Part shown: piece after piece, positions 45,084 to 60,971 of the stretch
Layout: every line of letters begins with the position of its first letter
Numbering within the stretch: the first letter of the stretch is position 1
Source: Pseudomonas sp. Q1-7
GTDB lineage: Bacteria; Pseudomonadota; Gammaproteobacteria; Pseudomonadales; Pseudomonadaceae
Direction of reading: 5' to 3'
Assembly: GCF_028010285.1 (NCBI RefSeq)
Contig: NZ_CP116304.1
Span: 5,716,856-5,780,855, forward strand
Length of the DNA: 64,000 nucleotides
Position numbers and translations under genes: made by a program
The notes under the pieces: model-generated
Told to the model about the DNA's origin: nothing
What the model saw: only the letters and a program-made list of their open reading frames with translations
Databases searched by the model: none

Positions 45084-45851
45084 TCAATCGATGCGCGCGC
45101 AGATCAGCTTGATCCCGCGTGCCGTTAGCTGTTCGCGCGCTTCCAGGGAAAGGCGCTCATCGGTAATCAGGGTATGGATGCTGCTCCAGGGCAGTTCCAG
45201 GTTGGGAATGCGCCGGCCCACCTTGTCGGCTTCGGCCATGACGATCACTTCGCGGGCGACGTCAGCCATCACTCGGGACAGACCCAGCAACTCGTTGAAG
45301 GTGGTGGTGCCCCGCTGCAGATCGATGCCATCGGCGCCGATGAACAGTTGGTCGAAGTCGTAGGAACGCAAGACCTGCTCGGCCACCTGGCCCTGGAAGG
45401 ACTCCGAATGAGGGTCCCAGGTGCCGCCCGTCATCAACAGCACCGGCTCGTGCTCCAGTTCGCGCAGGGCATTGGCAACGCTGAGGGAGTTGGTCATCAC
45501 CACCAGGCCCGGCCTGTGGCCGAGTTCCGGAATCATCGCCGCCGTGGTACTGCCGCTGTCGATGATGATCCGCGCGTGCTCACGGATGCAGCCGACGGCG
45601 GCACGGGCAATCGCCAGCTTGTAGGACGACACCGGCTGGCTGGCTTCGCCAATCAGTTCCTGGGGCATGGGCACGGCGCCGCCGTAGCGACGCAGGAGCA
45701 GCCCGTTCTTTTCCAGGGCGGTGAGGTCCTTGCGAATGGTCACTTCCGAGGTGGAGAACGCCTTGGCCAACTCGTCGACGCTTACCTCGCCCTGCTCATC
45801 GAGGAGGGCGAGAATGGCGTGCCGGCGTTGGGGCGTATTGCGTTTGGTCAT
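45084..45851 (-). CDS. glmR: DeoR-family regulator GlmR
   Basis: A 255-residue DeoR-type repressor: N-terminal helix-turn-helix (about 8-60; VSVDELAKAFSTSEVTIRKD) and a sugar-phosphate-sensing C-terminal domain with IIDSGSTT and LFIGADGIDL. It is the gene between glmU and glmS in Pseudomonas and has been linked to glucosamine metabolism control. The ATG at 45851 is used rather than the in-frame TTG at 45854. TTTCG repeats just upstream may be its own operator. Confidence 0.88.
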   Translation of the reverse strand: MTKRNTPQRRHAILALLDEQGEVSVDELAKAFSTSEVTIRKDLTALEKNGLLLRRYGGAVPMPQELIGEASQPVSSYKLAIARAAVGCIREHARIIIDSGSTTAAMIPELGHRPGLVVMTNSLSVANALRELEHEPVLLMTGGTWDPHSESFQGQVAEQVLRSYDFDQLFIGADGIDLQRGTTTFNELLGLSRVMADVAREVIVMAEADKVGRRIPNLELPWSSIHTLITDERLSLEAREQLTARGIKLICARID

Positions 45852-45854
45852 CAA

Positions 45855-45909
45855 CGAAAGTTTCGATTCGAAAGATAATGGTGCGAATCAAAACCTAACG
45901 AAGGTTTCG
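45855..45909. promoter_or_regulatory. TTTCG/CGAAA repeats upstream of glmR
   Basis: Adjacent CGAAAG, TTTCGATTCGAAA and, 25 bp on, CGAAGGTTTCG make several inverted and direct copies of TTTCG, as seen at DeoR-family operators. Confidence 0.5.
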
Positions 45910-45924
45910 CGTCAACCCTGCAAA

Positions 45925-45952
45925 CAAAAAAAGGGCGACCTGGGCCGCCCTA
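45925..45952 (-). terminator. Rho-independent terminator of glmU
   Basis: On the minus strand AGGGCG and CGCCCT pair around a GC-rich loop, followed by seven T residues. It separates glmU from glmR. An exact TTATCCACA box lies 15 bp away at 45967. Confidence 0.85.
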
Positions 45953-45991
45953 CGTCATGCTGCGGGTTATCCACAGCCGGATTTCCACAAC

Positions 45992-47356
45992 CTACTTCTT
46001 GAGCTTCACCGGACGCTTCCAGCCTTCGATGTTGCGCTGCTTGGCGCGGCCGACTGCCAAGGCGTGGGCTGGAACGTCCTGGGTGATGGTCGAGCCGGCT
46101 CCGGTGGTGGCGCCATCCCCAAGGTTGACCGGTGCCACCAGGGCACTGTTGGAGCCGATGAAGACGTCCTCACCCATGACGGTGCGGAATTTGTTCGCGC
46201 CATCGTAGTTGCAGGTGATGGTGCCGGCACCGATGTTGGTGCGTGCACCGATCTCGGCGTCCCCCAGGTAGGCCAGGTGGCCAGCCTTGGCCCCCTCGCC
46301 CATCACCGCGTTCTTCAGTTCGACGAAGTTACCCACATGGGCCTTGGCGCCCAGGACTGCACCAGGGCGCAGGCGTGCGAAGGGACCACAATCGGCGCCC
46401 TCCCCCAGTTCGGCACCTTCCAGATGGCTGCTGGCTTTGACTATGGCACCGTGGCGCAGGGTGCTGTTCTTGATCACGCAATTCGGGCCGATCTGCACGC
46501 CGTCTTCGATGACGACCTTGCCTTCGAGGATGACATTCACGTCGATCAGCACATCGCGGCCCACGCTCACCTCGCCGCGCAGGTCGAAGCGCGCGGGGTC
46601 CAGCAAGGTCACGCCCTGGGCCATCAGACGGCGCGCGGCGCGCTTCTGATAGTGGCGCTCCAGTTCGGAAAGCTGGATACGGTCGTTGGCACCCTGCACT
46701 TCCATGGCGTCCAGGGGCTGCTCGGTGTCTACCACCAGGCCATCGGCCACGGCCATGGCGATGACGTCGGTGAGGTAGTACTCGCCCTGGGCGTTGTCGT
46801 TGGACAGGCGGCCCAGCCAATCGGCCAGGCGTTTGCCGGGCACGGCGAGAATGCCGGTGTTGCCCTCGCAGATGGCACGCTGCTCAGGCGTCGCGTCCTT
46901 GTGTTCGACGATGGCCTTCACCACGCCAGCGGAATCACGAACGATACGGCCGTAGCCGGTGGGGTCGAGCAGGTCCACAGTGAGCAGGGCCAGTCGGTCG
47001 TCCTGCACCCTCTCCAACAGGCGCTGCAGGGTTTCCACCTCGATCAGCGGGACGTCGCCGTAGAGAATCAGCACACGTTCGGCGGACAGTTGCGGCAGGG
47101 CCTGGGCGACGGCGTGGCCGGTACCCAGTTGCTCGGCCTGCAGGACGAAACCCAGGTCATCGGCAGCCAGTCGCTCGCGTACCGTTTCGGCGCCATGGCC
47201 GATGACCACGTGTATGCCTTGGGGTTGCAGCTTGCGGGCAGTGTCGATGACATGGCCGAGCATGGACTTGCCAGCCACTGGATGCAGGACCTTGGGCAGG
47301 GCCGAACGCATGCGCGTGCCCTGGCCGGCGGCGAGGATGACGATATCGAGGGACAT
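45992..47356 (-). CDS. glmU: Bifunctional N-acetyltransferase/uridylyltransferase GlmU
   Basis: A 454-residue enzyme that acetylates glucosamine 1-phosphate and then forms UDP-GlcNAc for peptidoglycan and LPS. The N-terminal uridylyltransferase domain carries LAAGQGTRM near residue 8 and LYGDVPLIE. The C-terminal half is a left-handed beta-helix of hexapeptide repeats ([19 protein letters not shown]), with the acetyltransferase site near NYDGANK. The ATG at 47356 gives the standard N-terminus. A terminator isolates it from atpC, so it has its own promoter. Confidence 0.96.
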   Translation of the reverse strand: MSLDIVILAAGQGTRMRSALPKVLHPVAGKSMLGHVIDTARKLQPQGIHVVIGHGAETVRERLAADDLGFVLQAEQLGTGHAVAQALPQLSAERVLILYGDVPLIEVETLQRLLERVQDDRLALLTVDLLDPTGYGRIVRDSAGVVKAIVEHKDATPEQRAICEGNTGILAVPGKRLADWLGRLSNDNAQGEYYLTDVIAMAVADGLVVDTEQPLDAMEVQGANDRIQLSELERHYQKRAARRLMAQGVTLLDPARFDLRGEVSVGRDVLIDVNVILEGKVVIEDGVQIGPNCVIKNSTLRHGAIVKASSHLEGAELGEGADCGPFARLRPGAVLGAKAHVGNFVELKNAVMGEGAKAGHLAYLGDAEIGARTNIGAGTITCNYDGANKFRTVMGEDVFIGSNSALVAPVNLGDGATTGAGSTITQDVPAHALAVGRAKQRNIEGWKRPVKLKK

Positions 47357-47405
47357 TGGAGAAATCACCGAATCAGGCAGTTAAGCGAAACCGGAATACC
47401 GGAAA

Positions 47406-47432
47406 AGAAAAAGGGTAGCCAAAGCTACCCCT
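47406..47432 (-). terminator. Rho-independent terminator of the atp operon
   Basis: On the minus strand GGGTAGC and GCTACCC pair around TTTG, followed by TTTTTC. It lies about 30 bp after atpC. Confidence 0.88.
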
Positions 47433-47460
47433 TAACTCATCTGCAATGAAGCCTTGGGCC

Positions 47461-47886
47461 TTAGCCACCGAACTTCTTGCGGATCTGCTGGACGGTGCGC
47501 AGCTGAGCCGCGGCCTCGGCCAGACGAGCGGACGCGGCGGAGTAATCGAACTCCGCGCCCTTCTCGTGCAGAGCCTTCTCAGCAGCCTTGAGGGACTCCT
47601 GAGCAGCCGCTTCGTCCAGGTCCGCGGCACGCAGCACGGTGTCGGCCAGGACCTTCACCATGTTCGGCTGGACCTCGAGGAAACCACCGGAGATGTAATA
47701 CACCTCTTCCTCGCCACCCTGCTTGACCAGGCGGATCGGACCCGGTTTGAGGTCGGTGATCAGCGGGGCGTGGCCCGGCGCGATACCCAGATCGCCGAGG
47801 TGGCCGTGCGCAATCACCATCTCCACCAGACCGGAGAAGATCTCCGCTTCGGCGCTGACGATATCGCAATGGACAGTAATAGCCAT
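47461..47886 (-). CDS. atpC: ATP synthase epsilon subunit
   Basis: The 141-residue epsilon subunit of F1. It has the N-terminal beta-sandwich ([20 protein letters not shown]) and a C-terminal two-helix hairpin ([20 protein letters not shown]) that can inhibit ATP hydrolysis. It is the last gene of the atpIBEFHAGDC operon and is followed by a terminator. Confidence 0.97.
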   Translation of the reverse strand: MAITVHCDIVSAEAEIFSGLVEMVIAHGHLGDLGIAPGHAPLITDLKPGPIRLVKQGGEEEVYYISGGFLEVQPNMVKVLADTVLRAADLDEAAAQESLKAAEKALHEKGAEFDYSAASARLAEAAAQLRTVQQIRKKFGG

Positions 47887-47929
47887 ACGCTTGCCTCACG
47901 TAAGCGCCCGTTGCCGGGCGCTCAGGGGG

Positions 47930-49336
<1,407 letters not shown>

Positions 49337-50197
49337 TTAAACCGCGGCAGCGCCGCCGACGATTTCCGAAATCTCTTGAGTGATCGCTGCCTGACGCGCC
49401 TTGTTGTAGATCAGTTGGAGGTTGCTGATCAGATCACCGGCGTTGTCGGTGGCGTTCTTCATCGCGATCATCCGTGCTGCCTGCTCGCAGGCATTGTTCT
49501 CAACCACGGCCTGATACACCTGGGACTCCACGTAGCGCACCAGCAGACCCTCGAGGATCTCCTTGGCGTCGGGTTCGTAGAGGTAGTCCCAGTGATGCTT
49601 CAACTCTTGATCCGGGTCGGCCACCAGCGGAACCAGTTGGTCCACGGTCGGCTTCTGCGTCATGGTGTTGACGAACTTGTTGGACACCACGAACAGGCGA
49701 TCGATACGGCCTTCCAGGTATGCGTCGAGCATGACCTTGACGCTGCCGATCAGGTCGTTGATCGAGGGCTCCTCACCGATGTGGCTGATGGCTGCCACGA
49801 CGTTGCCGCCGTAGTTGCGGAAGAAGGCCGCACCCTTGCCACCAATCACGCAGAGGTCGATCTCCACGCCTTGTTCGCGGTAACCCGCCATGTCCTTGAC
49901 CTGGGTCTTGAACAGGTTGATGTTCAAGCCGCCGCACAGACCACGGTCGCTGCTCACCACGATGTAACCGACGCGCTTGACTTCACGGTCGATCATGAAC
50001 GGGTGGCGGTATTCCGGGTTGGCGTTGGCCAAATGACCGATCACCTGGCGAATGCGCTCCGCGTAGGGGCGGCTGGCAGCCATGCGCAGTTGAGCCCTGC
50101 GCATCTTGCTGACCGCCACCTTTTCCATGGCGCTGGTGATCTTCTGCGTGCTTTTGATGCTCGCAATCTTGCTGCGAATCTCTTTTGCGCCTGCCAT
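49337..50197 (-). CDS. atpG: ATP synthase gamma subunit
   Basis: The 286-residue rotor stalk of F1: N-terminal coiled-coil helix ([20 protein letters not shown]), a Rossmann-like middle ([16 protein letters not shown]) and the C-terminal helix ([20 protein letters not shown]; here [20 protein letters not shown]). It turns inside the alpha3beta3 ring. It lies between atpA and atpD. Confidence 0.97.
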   Translation of the reverse strand: MAGAKEIRSKIASIKSTQKITSAMEKVAVSKMRRAQLRMAASRPYAERIRQVIGHLANANPEYRHPFMIDREVKRVGYIVVSSDRGLCGGLNINLFKTQVKDMAGYREQGVEIDLCVIGGKGAAFFRNYGGNVVAAISHIGEEPSINDLIGSVKVMLDAYLEGRIDRLFVVSNKFVNTMTQKPTVDQLVPLVADPDQELKHHWDYLYEPDAKEILEGLLVRYVESQVYQAVVENNACEQAARMIAMKNATDNAGDLISNLQLIYNKARQAAITQEISEIVGGAAAV

Positions 50198-50249
50198 GTA
50201 ACACCTATCGGGTTAGCAGGCGGGGGGCCTTGCGACCCCCCGCTGCGGC

Positions 50250-51794
<1,545 letters not shown>

Positions 51795-51815
51795 TGCTCT
51801 GCTGCCCCTTCAAAC

Positions 51816-52352
51816 TCAAGATTTCAACGCTTCGGCCAGTTTCACGATTTTGCCGCGAACCGAGCCATCGATAACCAGGTCGCCGGCGCGGATGACGACT
51901 CCGCCAATCAGGCTGGAGTCCTCCACGGCGTGCAGACGCACTTCCCGGCTGAGCCGTGCGCTGAGAACCTTGGCGAGTTTGTCTTGCTGTTCATCGCTCA
52001 ATGCGAAGGCACTGGTGACTTCCACGTCCACCGACTTTTCTTGCTCGGCCTTGTACAGCTCGAACTGTTCGGCGATTTCCGGCAGCAGCACGAGGCGGCC
52101 GTTCTCGGAAACGACGTGGATGAAGTTCTGTGCCTGCGCGTCGAACTTGTCGCCAACCACCTCGATGAAGGCGTTGGCTTTCTCTGCGCTCGTCAGTCGC
52201 GGGGCTTTGAGCACGCGCTGCATGGTGTCGTCCTGCGACACCGCAGCGGCCAGGCTTAGCATGGCCGACCAGGCGGCCAGCTGCTGATGGGCCTGGGCGT
52301 ACTCGAAAGCAGCCTTGGCGTAAGGTCGGGCCAGCGTGGTCAGTTCTGCCAT
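51816..52352 (-). CDS. atpH: ATP synthase delta subunit
   Basis: The 178-residue delta subunit that joins F1 to the b-subunit stator. It has the N-terminal helical bundle ([20 protein letters not shown]) and the C-terminal segment [20 protein letters not shown] that is conserved in the family. Confidence 0.97.
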   Translation of the reverse strand: MAELTTLARPYAKAAFEYAQAHQQLAAWSAMLSLAAAVSQDDTMQRVLKAPRLTSAEKANAFIEVVGDKFDAQAQNFIHVVSENGRLVLLPEIAEQFELYKAEQEKSVDVEVTSAFALSDEQQDKLAKVLSARLSREVRLHAVEDSSLIGGVVIRAGDLVIDGSVRGKIVKLAEALKS

Positions 52353-52364
52353 GATCGCCCTCGC

Positions 52365-52835
52365 TTAAATTTCGGCTGCCAGTTTATTAACCAGCTCCGC
52401 GTGCGCGTTTTGATCGATAGTGGCACCCAGAATCTTCTCGGCACCATTAACGGCCAGGCTGCCCAACTGGGCGCGCAGCGCGTCTTTGACGCTGTTCAGT
52501 TCCTGTTCGATCTCGGCCTGAGCTTGCGCCTTCAGGCGCTCGCCTTCAGCACGTGCCTGATCGCGAGCTTCGTCGACGATCTGGGAAGCGCGCTTTTTGG
52601 CTTGCTCGATGATTTCAGCTGCCTGTGCCTTGGCTTCGCGCAGTTGCTGACCCACTTTCTCATGGGCCAGCTCCAGGTCACGAGCCGCGCGATTGGCAGC
52701 GTCCAGGCCATCAGCGATCTTCTTCTGACGTTCACGCAGAGCAGTGATGACCGGAGGCCACACGAACTTCATGCAGAACAGTACGAAGATGAAGAACGCA
52801 ACGGACTGGCCGATCAGGGTTGCATTAATGTTCAC
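52365..52835 (-). CDS. atpF: ATP synthase b subunit
   Basis: The 156-residue b subunit of Fo. It has one N-terminal transmembrane helix ([20 protein letters not shown]) and a long Ala/Glu/Lys-rich coiled coil that forms the peripheral stalk. It starts with GTG at 52835, preceded by GAGGTG. It is 12 bp upstream of atpH. Confidence 0.96.
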   Translation of the reverse strand: MNINATLIGQSVAFFIFVLFCMKFVWPPVITALRERQKKIADGLDAANRAARDLELAHEKVGQQLREAKAQAAEIIEQAKKRASQIVDEARDQARAEGERLKAQAQAEIEQELNSVKDALRAQLGSLAVNGAEKILGATIDQNAHAELVNKLAAEI

Positions 52836-52885
52836 GCCAACACCTCGCTCGTTCGTTGTCAGTCCAATCCTCGATCAATCGAGGA

Positions 52886-53317
<432 letters not shown>

Positions 53318-53339
53318 TCATCAGGTGCGCTTCGCGTTC

Positions 53340-54633
<1,294 letters not shown>

Positions 54634-54707
54634 CGCAGCTGTTCCTCTGGTGTCGGCCGCTGGAATCAACGACTTGGCATACTTTGTGCCGACAAAATTG
54701 CGCGCAG

Positions 54708-54736
54708 AGTATAGGGTGGCAACCCACCCCGTTCAA
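54708..54736 (-). promoter_or_regulatory. Promoter of the atp operon
   Basis: On the minus strand TTGAAC (-35) and TATACT (-10) are separated by 17 bases, about 75 bp before atpI. It is a strong sigma-70 match. Confidence 0.8.
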
Positions 54737-54779
54737 CTGCCGGTAGTGAAATCCGACCGCCGCTACAGCGACATATGTT

Positions 54780-55652
54780 TCAGCGGATGTGGGCCAGGAC
54801 GCCCTGCAGTTCATCGAGGGAGTTGTAGCGGATGACCAATTGGCCTTTACCTTTCTGGCCATGCTTGATCTGCACGGGAGCGCCTAGCCGCTCTGCCAGG
54901 CGCTGTTCGAGACGACTGATATCCGGGTCGGATTTGACTGATTCGACAGTTTTCTCCTTGGTGCTCAGCCATTGCCGGACCAGTGCCTCGGTCTGGCGCA
55001 CGGTGAGTCCTCGTGCGACAACATGTCGCGCTCCTTCCACCTGCCTTTCCAGGGGCAGTCCCAGCAGGGCACGGGCGTGCCCCATCTCCAGGTCGCCATG
55101 GGCGAGCAGGGTCTTGATCTCCTCCGGTAGGCCGATCAGGCGCAGCAGGTTGGTGATGGTGACGCGGGACTTGCCCACGGCTTCGGCCACCTGCTGCTGA
55201 GTGAGCTGGAACTCCTGCTGCAGGCGCTGCAGGGCGATCGCTTCCTCGATGGGGTTGAGGTCCTCGCGCTGGATGTTCTCGATCAGCGCCATCGCGATGG
55301 CGGCTTCGTCGGGCACCTCGCGGACCATGGCCGGAATCTTCTCCAGGCCGGCCTGCTGGCTGGCCCGCCAGCGACGCTCGCCGGCGATGATCTCGTAACG
55401 GCCGGCACCGATCGGACGCACCACGATGGGCTGCATGACGCCCTGGGCCTTGATCGATTGGGCCAGTTCCTCCAGGGCCGTGGGGTCCATGTCGCGGCGT
55501 GGCTGGTACTTGCCGCGTTGGATCAGGTCCAGGGGCAGGTGCTGAAGTTCACGGGTATCGACCTGGACGGCTTCTTCTTCGAGTTTGGTGACAGTACTGC
55601 CGCCCAGCAGGGCGTCCAAGCCACGGCCCAGACCTCGTTTTTTCGCGGCCAT
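54780..55652 (-). CDS. parB: Chromosome partitioning protein ParB
   Basis: A 290-residue CTP-dependent DNA clamp that loads at parS and spreads to organise the origin region. It has the N-terminal ParA-activating segment (KRGLGRGLDALLGG), the CTPase core (GKYQPRRDMD and GERRWRASQQAG), the helix-turn-helix (TQQQVAEAVGKSRVTITNLL) and a C-terminal dimer domain. It lies 9 bp after parA and ends the mnmG-rsmG-parA-parB group. Confidence 0.97.
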   Translation of the reverse strand: MAAKKRGLGRGLDALLGGSTVTKLEEEAVQVDTRELQHLPLDLIQRGKYQPRRDMDPTALEELAQSIKAQGVMQPIVVRPIGAGRYEIIAGERRWRASQQAGLEKIPAMVREVPDEAAIAMALIENIQREDLNPIEEAIALQRLQQEFQLTQQQVAEAVGKSRVTITNLLRLIGLPEEIKTLLAHGDLEMGHARALLGLPLERQVEGARHVVARGLTVRQTEALVRQWLSTKEKTVESVKSDPDISRLEQRLAERLGAPVQIKHGQKGKGQLVIRYNSLDELQGVLAHIR

Positions 55653-55661
55653 GCGGATTCC

Positions 55662-56450
55662 TTATGCGGTAGCGGTTTTGGCTTTGGCGCGCTGGCGGCG
55701 AACCAACTCACCAGCCAGCGCCAGATAGGCGATGGCGCCACGGGATTGCTTGTCGTAGACCAGGGCGGGCATGCCGAAGCTCGGCGCTTCCGCCAAGCGC
55801 ACGTTGCGCGGGATCACGGCGTCATAGAGCTGATCACCGAAGTGTTCCTTCAGCTGGGCAGAGACCTCGTTGGTCAGGCTGATGCGCGGGTCGTACATGG
55901 TGCGCAGCAAGCCCTCGATCTTCAGGCTCGGGTTCAGCAACTGGCCAATGCGCTGGATGCTGTTGACCAGGTCGGACAGGCCTTCGAGTGCGTAGTACTC
56001 GCACTGCATGGGAATGATCACGCCATCGGACGCCGCCAGGGCGTTGATGGTGAGCATCGACAGCGAGGGCGGGCAGTCGATGAGGATGTAGTCGTAGTTC
56101 TCGCGGATCGGCGCCAGGGCTTCGCGCAGGCGATGCTCCTTGCTCGGCATGTCCAGCAGCGCGACTTCCGCCGCGGTGAGATCCCGGTTGGCGGGTAGCA
56201 GTTGGTAGCCGCCGTGCTCGGAAAACTGCATCGCGGTCGCCAGGTCGCACTCACCGGTGAGAACGTCGTAGATGGAGTGCTCCAGAGCGAGTTTGTCGAT
56301 GCCGCTGCCCATGGTGGCGTTGCCCTGGGGATCGAGGTCGATCAGCAGCACGCGGCGCTTGGTTGCGACCAGCGATGCCGCCAGGTTGACACAGGTGGTG
56401 GTCTTGCCGACCCCGCCTTTCTGATTGGCGATTGCGAATACCTTGGCCAT
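55662..56450 (-). CDS. parA: Chromosome partitioning ATPase ParA
   Basis: A 262-residue deviant Walker-A ATPase (KGGVGKTT at residues 11-18) that forms a nucleoid-bound gradient moving ParB-parS complexes. Other motifs: LIDLDPQGNATMG and ILIDCPPSLS. The ATG at 56450 gives the normal N-terminus; the frame is open further upstream into rsmG. It starts 14 bp after rsmG. Confidence 0.97.
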   Translation of the reverse strand: MAKVFAIANQKGGVGKTTTCVNLAASLVATKRRVLLIDLDPQGNATMGSGIDKLALEHSIYDVLTGECDLATAMQFSEHGGYQLLPANRDLTAAEVALLDMPSKEHRLREALAPIRENYDYILIDCPPSLSMLTINALAASDGVIIPMQCEYYALEGLSDLVNSIQRIGQLLNPSLKIEGLLRTMYDPRISLTNEVSAQLKEHFGDQLYDAVIPRNVRLAEAPSFGMPALVYDKQSRGAIAYLALAGELVRRQRAKAKTATA

Positions 56451-56464
56451 GGCTGCCTTCCCCC

Positions 56465-57111
56465 TCATAGCGTGCGGCGCAGTATCAGCAGATGGCGCTG
56501 ACCTTGGCAACCGGGAACCTCCAGCTGATGCGCGGACTCCACGCGGAAGTCCGCGGGCAGTGCCTGGAGCTCGTCGTCCGGATGCAGACCCTTCATCGCC
56601 AGCCAGCGGGTCTCGCCGTCGCCGAGATGGCGGGTCCAGTTGCTGAAGTCTTCCAGCGAGCTGAAGGCGCGGGAAACTATCCCACTGAACGGACGCTCGG
56701 GTGCGAAGGCTTCGACCCGGCTGTGGATAACATCGAGATTGGCGAGTTTCAGCTCCAGCTTCACCTGGGTCAGGAAACGGGTCTTCTTGCCATTGGAATC
56801 GAGCAGGGTGAAATGCCGCTCGGGGAAGAGGATGGCCAGGGGAATTCCGGGCATGCCGCCACCGCTGCCGACGTCCAGCCAGTTATCCCCAAGCGCGGCG
56901 ACATGGGAGACGACGCTCAGGCTGTCGAGCAGATGCCGCGACACCATCTCGTCCGGGTCGCGAACGGCGGTCAGGTTGTAGGCCTTGTTCCACTTGATCA
57001 GCAGCGCGAGGTAGGCAAGGAGCCCTTCCTGCTTTTCCGGGGAGAGTTCTACAGCAAGCAGTTGCGCGCCACGGCAAAGCTCATCGGCGTGGCGTTGGGA
57101 GACCAGGGACA

Positions 57112-57112
<1 letters not shown>
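56465..57112 (-). CDS. rsmG: 16S rRNA m7G527 methyltransferase RsmG
   Basis: A 215-residue SAM methyltransferase that forms m7G527 in 16S rRNA. The SAM site is [36 protein letters not shown] is the family signature. Its start overlaps the mnmG stop as TGATG, so the two are coupled. An exact DnaA-box sequence lies inside at 56722. Confidence 0.96.
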
Positions 57113-59007
<1,895 letters not shown>

Positions 59008-59519
59008 GCACCTCGTGCCTGTTCAAGGCTGGGAAATAGAGAAAGCCGCACAGTATAGGGGAATTTACCTCCGCGCATGAAGCCGCCTGGACAAAAAGTA
59101 GCCAGCTCACTCCTCCTGTGCCTACCAATGAGTTATCCAAAGGTGGAAAAGTGGCTGTGGGCAAAAAGAAATAAGAGTGAAGAATTTCTTAAAAAGCCTG
59201 TTTTTATTTTTATACCTTGGGGAGGCGTTTATCTGTGGATAACACAATCTAACCTCGATGGATCGGGCTTTGCGGAGAATGATAACCCTGTGCTGTTCCT
59301 GCCAGTAGGCACTGTGTAAGCCGTCAGAAAGCTGTGTACGCGGAAGCATCTTATGCACAGCCATTTTATTCATTGGCTTTTCACCAGGCTTATGGACTGG
59401 GTTATCGGGTTGTTATCAACAGGGTTCAGCCGCGTGGTTTTCCAGCGAGCAGGCAGGAGCGGACCGCCTGGAGGGGCAGGCCGTCTCATTCACCTGTGGA
59501 TAAAAGCGTTGTGCTACGG
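59008..59519. other. mnmG-mnmE spacer with AT-rich tract and DnaA boxes
   Basis: This 512-bp gap has no credible gene. It contains an AT-rich tract (about 59156-59215), exact TGTGGATAA at 59234-59242 and 59495-59503, TTATGCACA at 59351 (fits TTWTNCACA) and near-matches at 59133 (TTATCCAAA) and about 59413. The position next to mnmG corresponds to oriC in E. coli. Confidence 0.6.
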
Positions 59520-60887
59520 CTATTTGCCGATGCAGAAGCTGGAGAAGATTCGACCCAGCAGGTCGTCGGAGCTGAAGGCACCGGTGATTTCGCCCAGGGC
59601 CTGCTGGGCCTGGCGCAGATCTTCGGCCAGCAGCTCGCCAGCACCGGCCAGGGTGAGCTGGGAGCGGCCGTGATCGAGGAATTCACCTGCCTGGCGCAGC
59701 GCTTCCAGATGCCGCCGGCGAGCACTGAAGCTGCTTTCGGCCGTCTGTTGATAACCCATGCAGGCTTTCAAGTGCTCGCGCAGCAGTTCCAGGCCCTCGC
59801 CGGAACGTGCGGACAGGCTCAGGGTAACGTGGCCGTCATGGCTGAGTTCCAGGCCGACGGCTTCGCCACTGAGGTCGGCCTTGTTACGGATCAGGGTGAC
59901 CTTGGCCGGGTCCGGTCGCTGGTCGAGGAACTCCGGCCAGAGCGCGAAGGGGTCGACGGCTTCCGGAGCTGTCGCGTCCACCACCAACAGTACGCGGTCC
60001 GCCTCGCCAATGGCCTTCAGGGCGCGTTCCACACCAATCTTTTCCACATGGTCTTCGGTATCCCGCAGACCGGCTGTATCCACCACATGCAGGGGCATGC
60101 CGTCGATGTGGATATGTTCCCGCAGTACATCCCGGGTTGTGCCGGCGATGTCGGTGACGATGGCCGCTTCGCGCCCGGCAAGGGCATTCAGCAAGCTGGA
60201 TTTTCCGGCATTGGGTCGCCCGGCGATCACCACGTTCATGCCATCACGCAACAGCGCGCCCTGGCCGGCTTCACGGATCACTGTGGATAAGTTGTCGCGA
60301 ACGCCATCCAGCAGGCCGAGCACATGGCCATCGGCGAGGAAGTCGATTTCCTCCTCGGGAAAGTCGATGGCGGCTTCCACATAGATGCGCAACTCGATCA
60401 GTTTCTCGGTCAGGGCGTGCACGCGCTTGGAGAATTCTCCCTGGAGGGAGCGCAACGCATTGCGAGCCGCCTGTTCCGAACTGGCCTCGATAAGGTCGGC
60501 GATAGCCTCGGCCTGGGCCAGGTCGAGCTTGTCGTTGAGGAAGGCGCGCTCGCTGAACTCGCCGGGCCTGGCCTGGCGGGCGCCCAGTTCCATACAGCGG
60601 CGCAGCAGCAGGTCGAGCACCACCGGACCGCCATGGCCCTGCAGTTCGAACACATCTTCACCGGTGAAGGAATTGGGGCCGGGGAAGTACAGAGCGATAC
60701 CCTCGTCCAGGGTCTGCCCAGCGCCATCCAGAAAAGGCCCGTAATGGGCGAATCTCGGCTTCGGCACACGACCGCCGATGGCCTCGGCTATCCGCGCGGC
60801 AAGGGGGCCGGAGACGCGGACGATGCCTACACCGCCTCGGCCCTGGGCGGTGGCGACGGCGGCGATGGTGTCACGGACAGGATTCAT
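59520..60887 (-). CDS. mnmE: tRNA modification GTPase MnmE
   Basis: A 455-residue GTPase partner of MnmG. It has the N-terminal folate-binding domain ([20 protein letters not shown]), the helical domain, the inserted G domain ([32 protein letters not shown]) and the invariant C-terminus FCIGK. An exact DnaA-box sequence lies at 60282. It is 84 bp after yidC. Confidence 0.97.
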   Translation of the reverse strand: MNPVRDTIAAVATAQGRGGVGIVRVSGPLAARIAEAIGGRVPKPRFAHYGPFLDGAGQTLDEGIALYFPGPNSFTGEDVFELQGHGGPVVLDLLLRRCMELGARQARPGEFSERAFLNDKLDLAQAEAIADLIEASSEQAARNALRSLQGEFSKRVHALTEKLIELRIYVEAAIDFPEEEIDFLADGHVLGLLDGVRDNLSTVIREAGQGALLRDGMNVVIAGRPNAGKSSLLNALAGREAAIVTDIAGTTRDVLREHIHIDGMPLHVVDTAGLRDTEDHVEKIGVERALKAIGEADRVLLVVDATAPEAVDPFALWPEFLDQRPDPAKVTLIRNKADLSGEAVGLELSHDGHVTLSLSARSGEGLELLREHLKACMGYQQTAESSFSARRRHLEALRQAGEFLDHGRSQLTLAGAGELLAEDLRQAQQALGEITGAFSSDDLLGRIFSSFCIGK

Positions 60888-60923
60888 CTGTGGATACCTT
60901 GGGGTCTGCGGATGGCGGATAGC

Positions 60924-60948
60924 AAGACGCCCCCAGAGGGGGCGTCTT
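60924..60948 (-). terminator. Strong hairpin between yidC and mnmE
   Basis: AAGACGCCCCC and GGGGGCGTCTT form an 11-bp stem with a 3-base loop just after yidC. There are few T residues after it, so it may weaken rather than stop transcription into mnmE. Confidence 0.6.
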
Positions 60949-60971
60949 GTTCAAGCGGTCTGGCGGAGCTG

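Noticed and set aside
59122..59373. An 83-codon minus-strand frame in the mnmG-mnmE spacer
   Set aside because: Codon use is unlike neighbours and it covers an AT-rich tract and DnaA boxes; no ribosome site seen.
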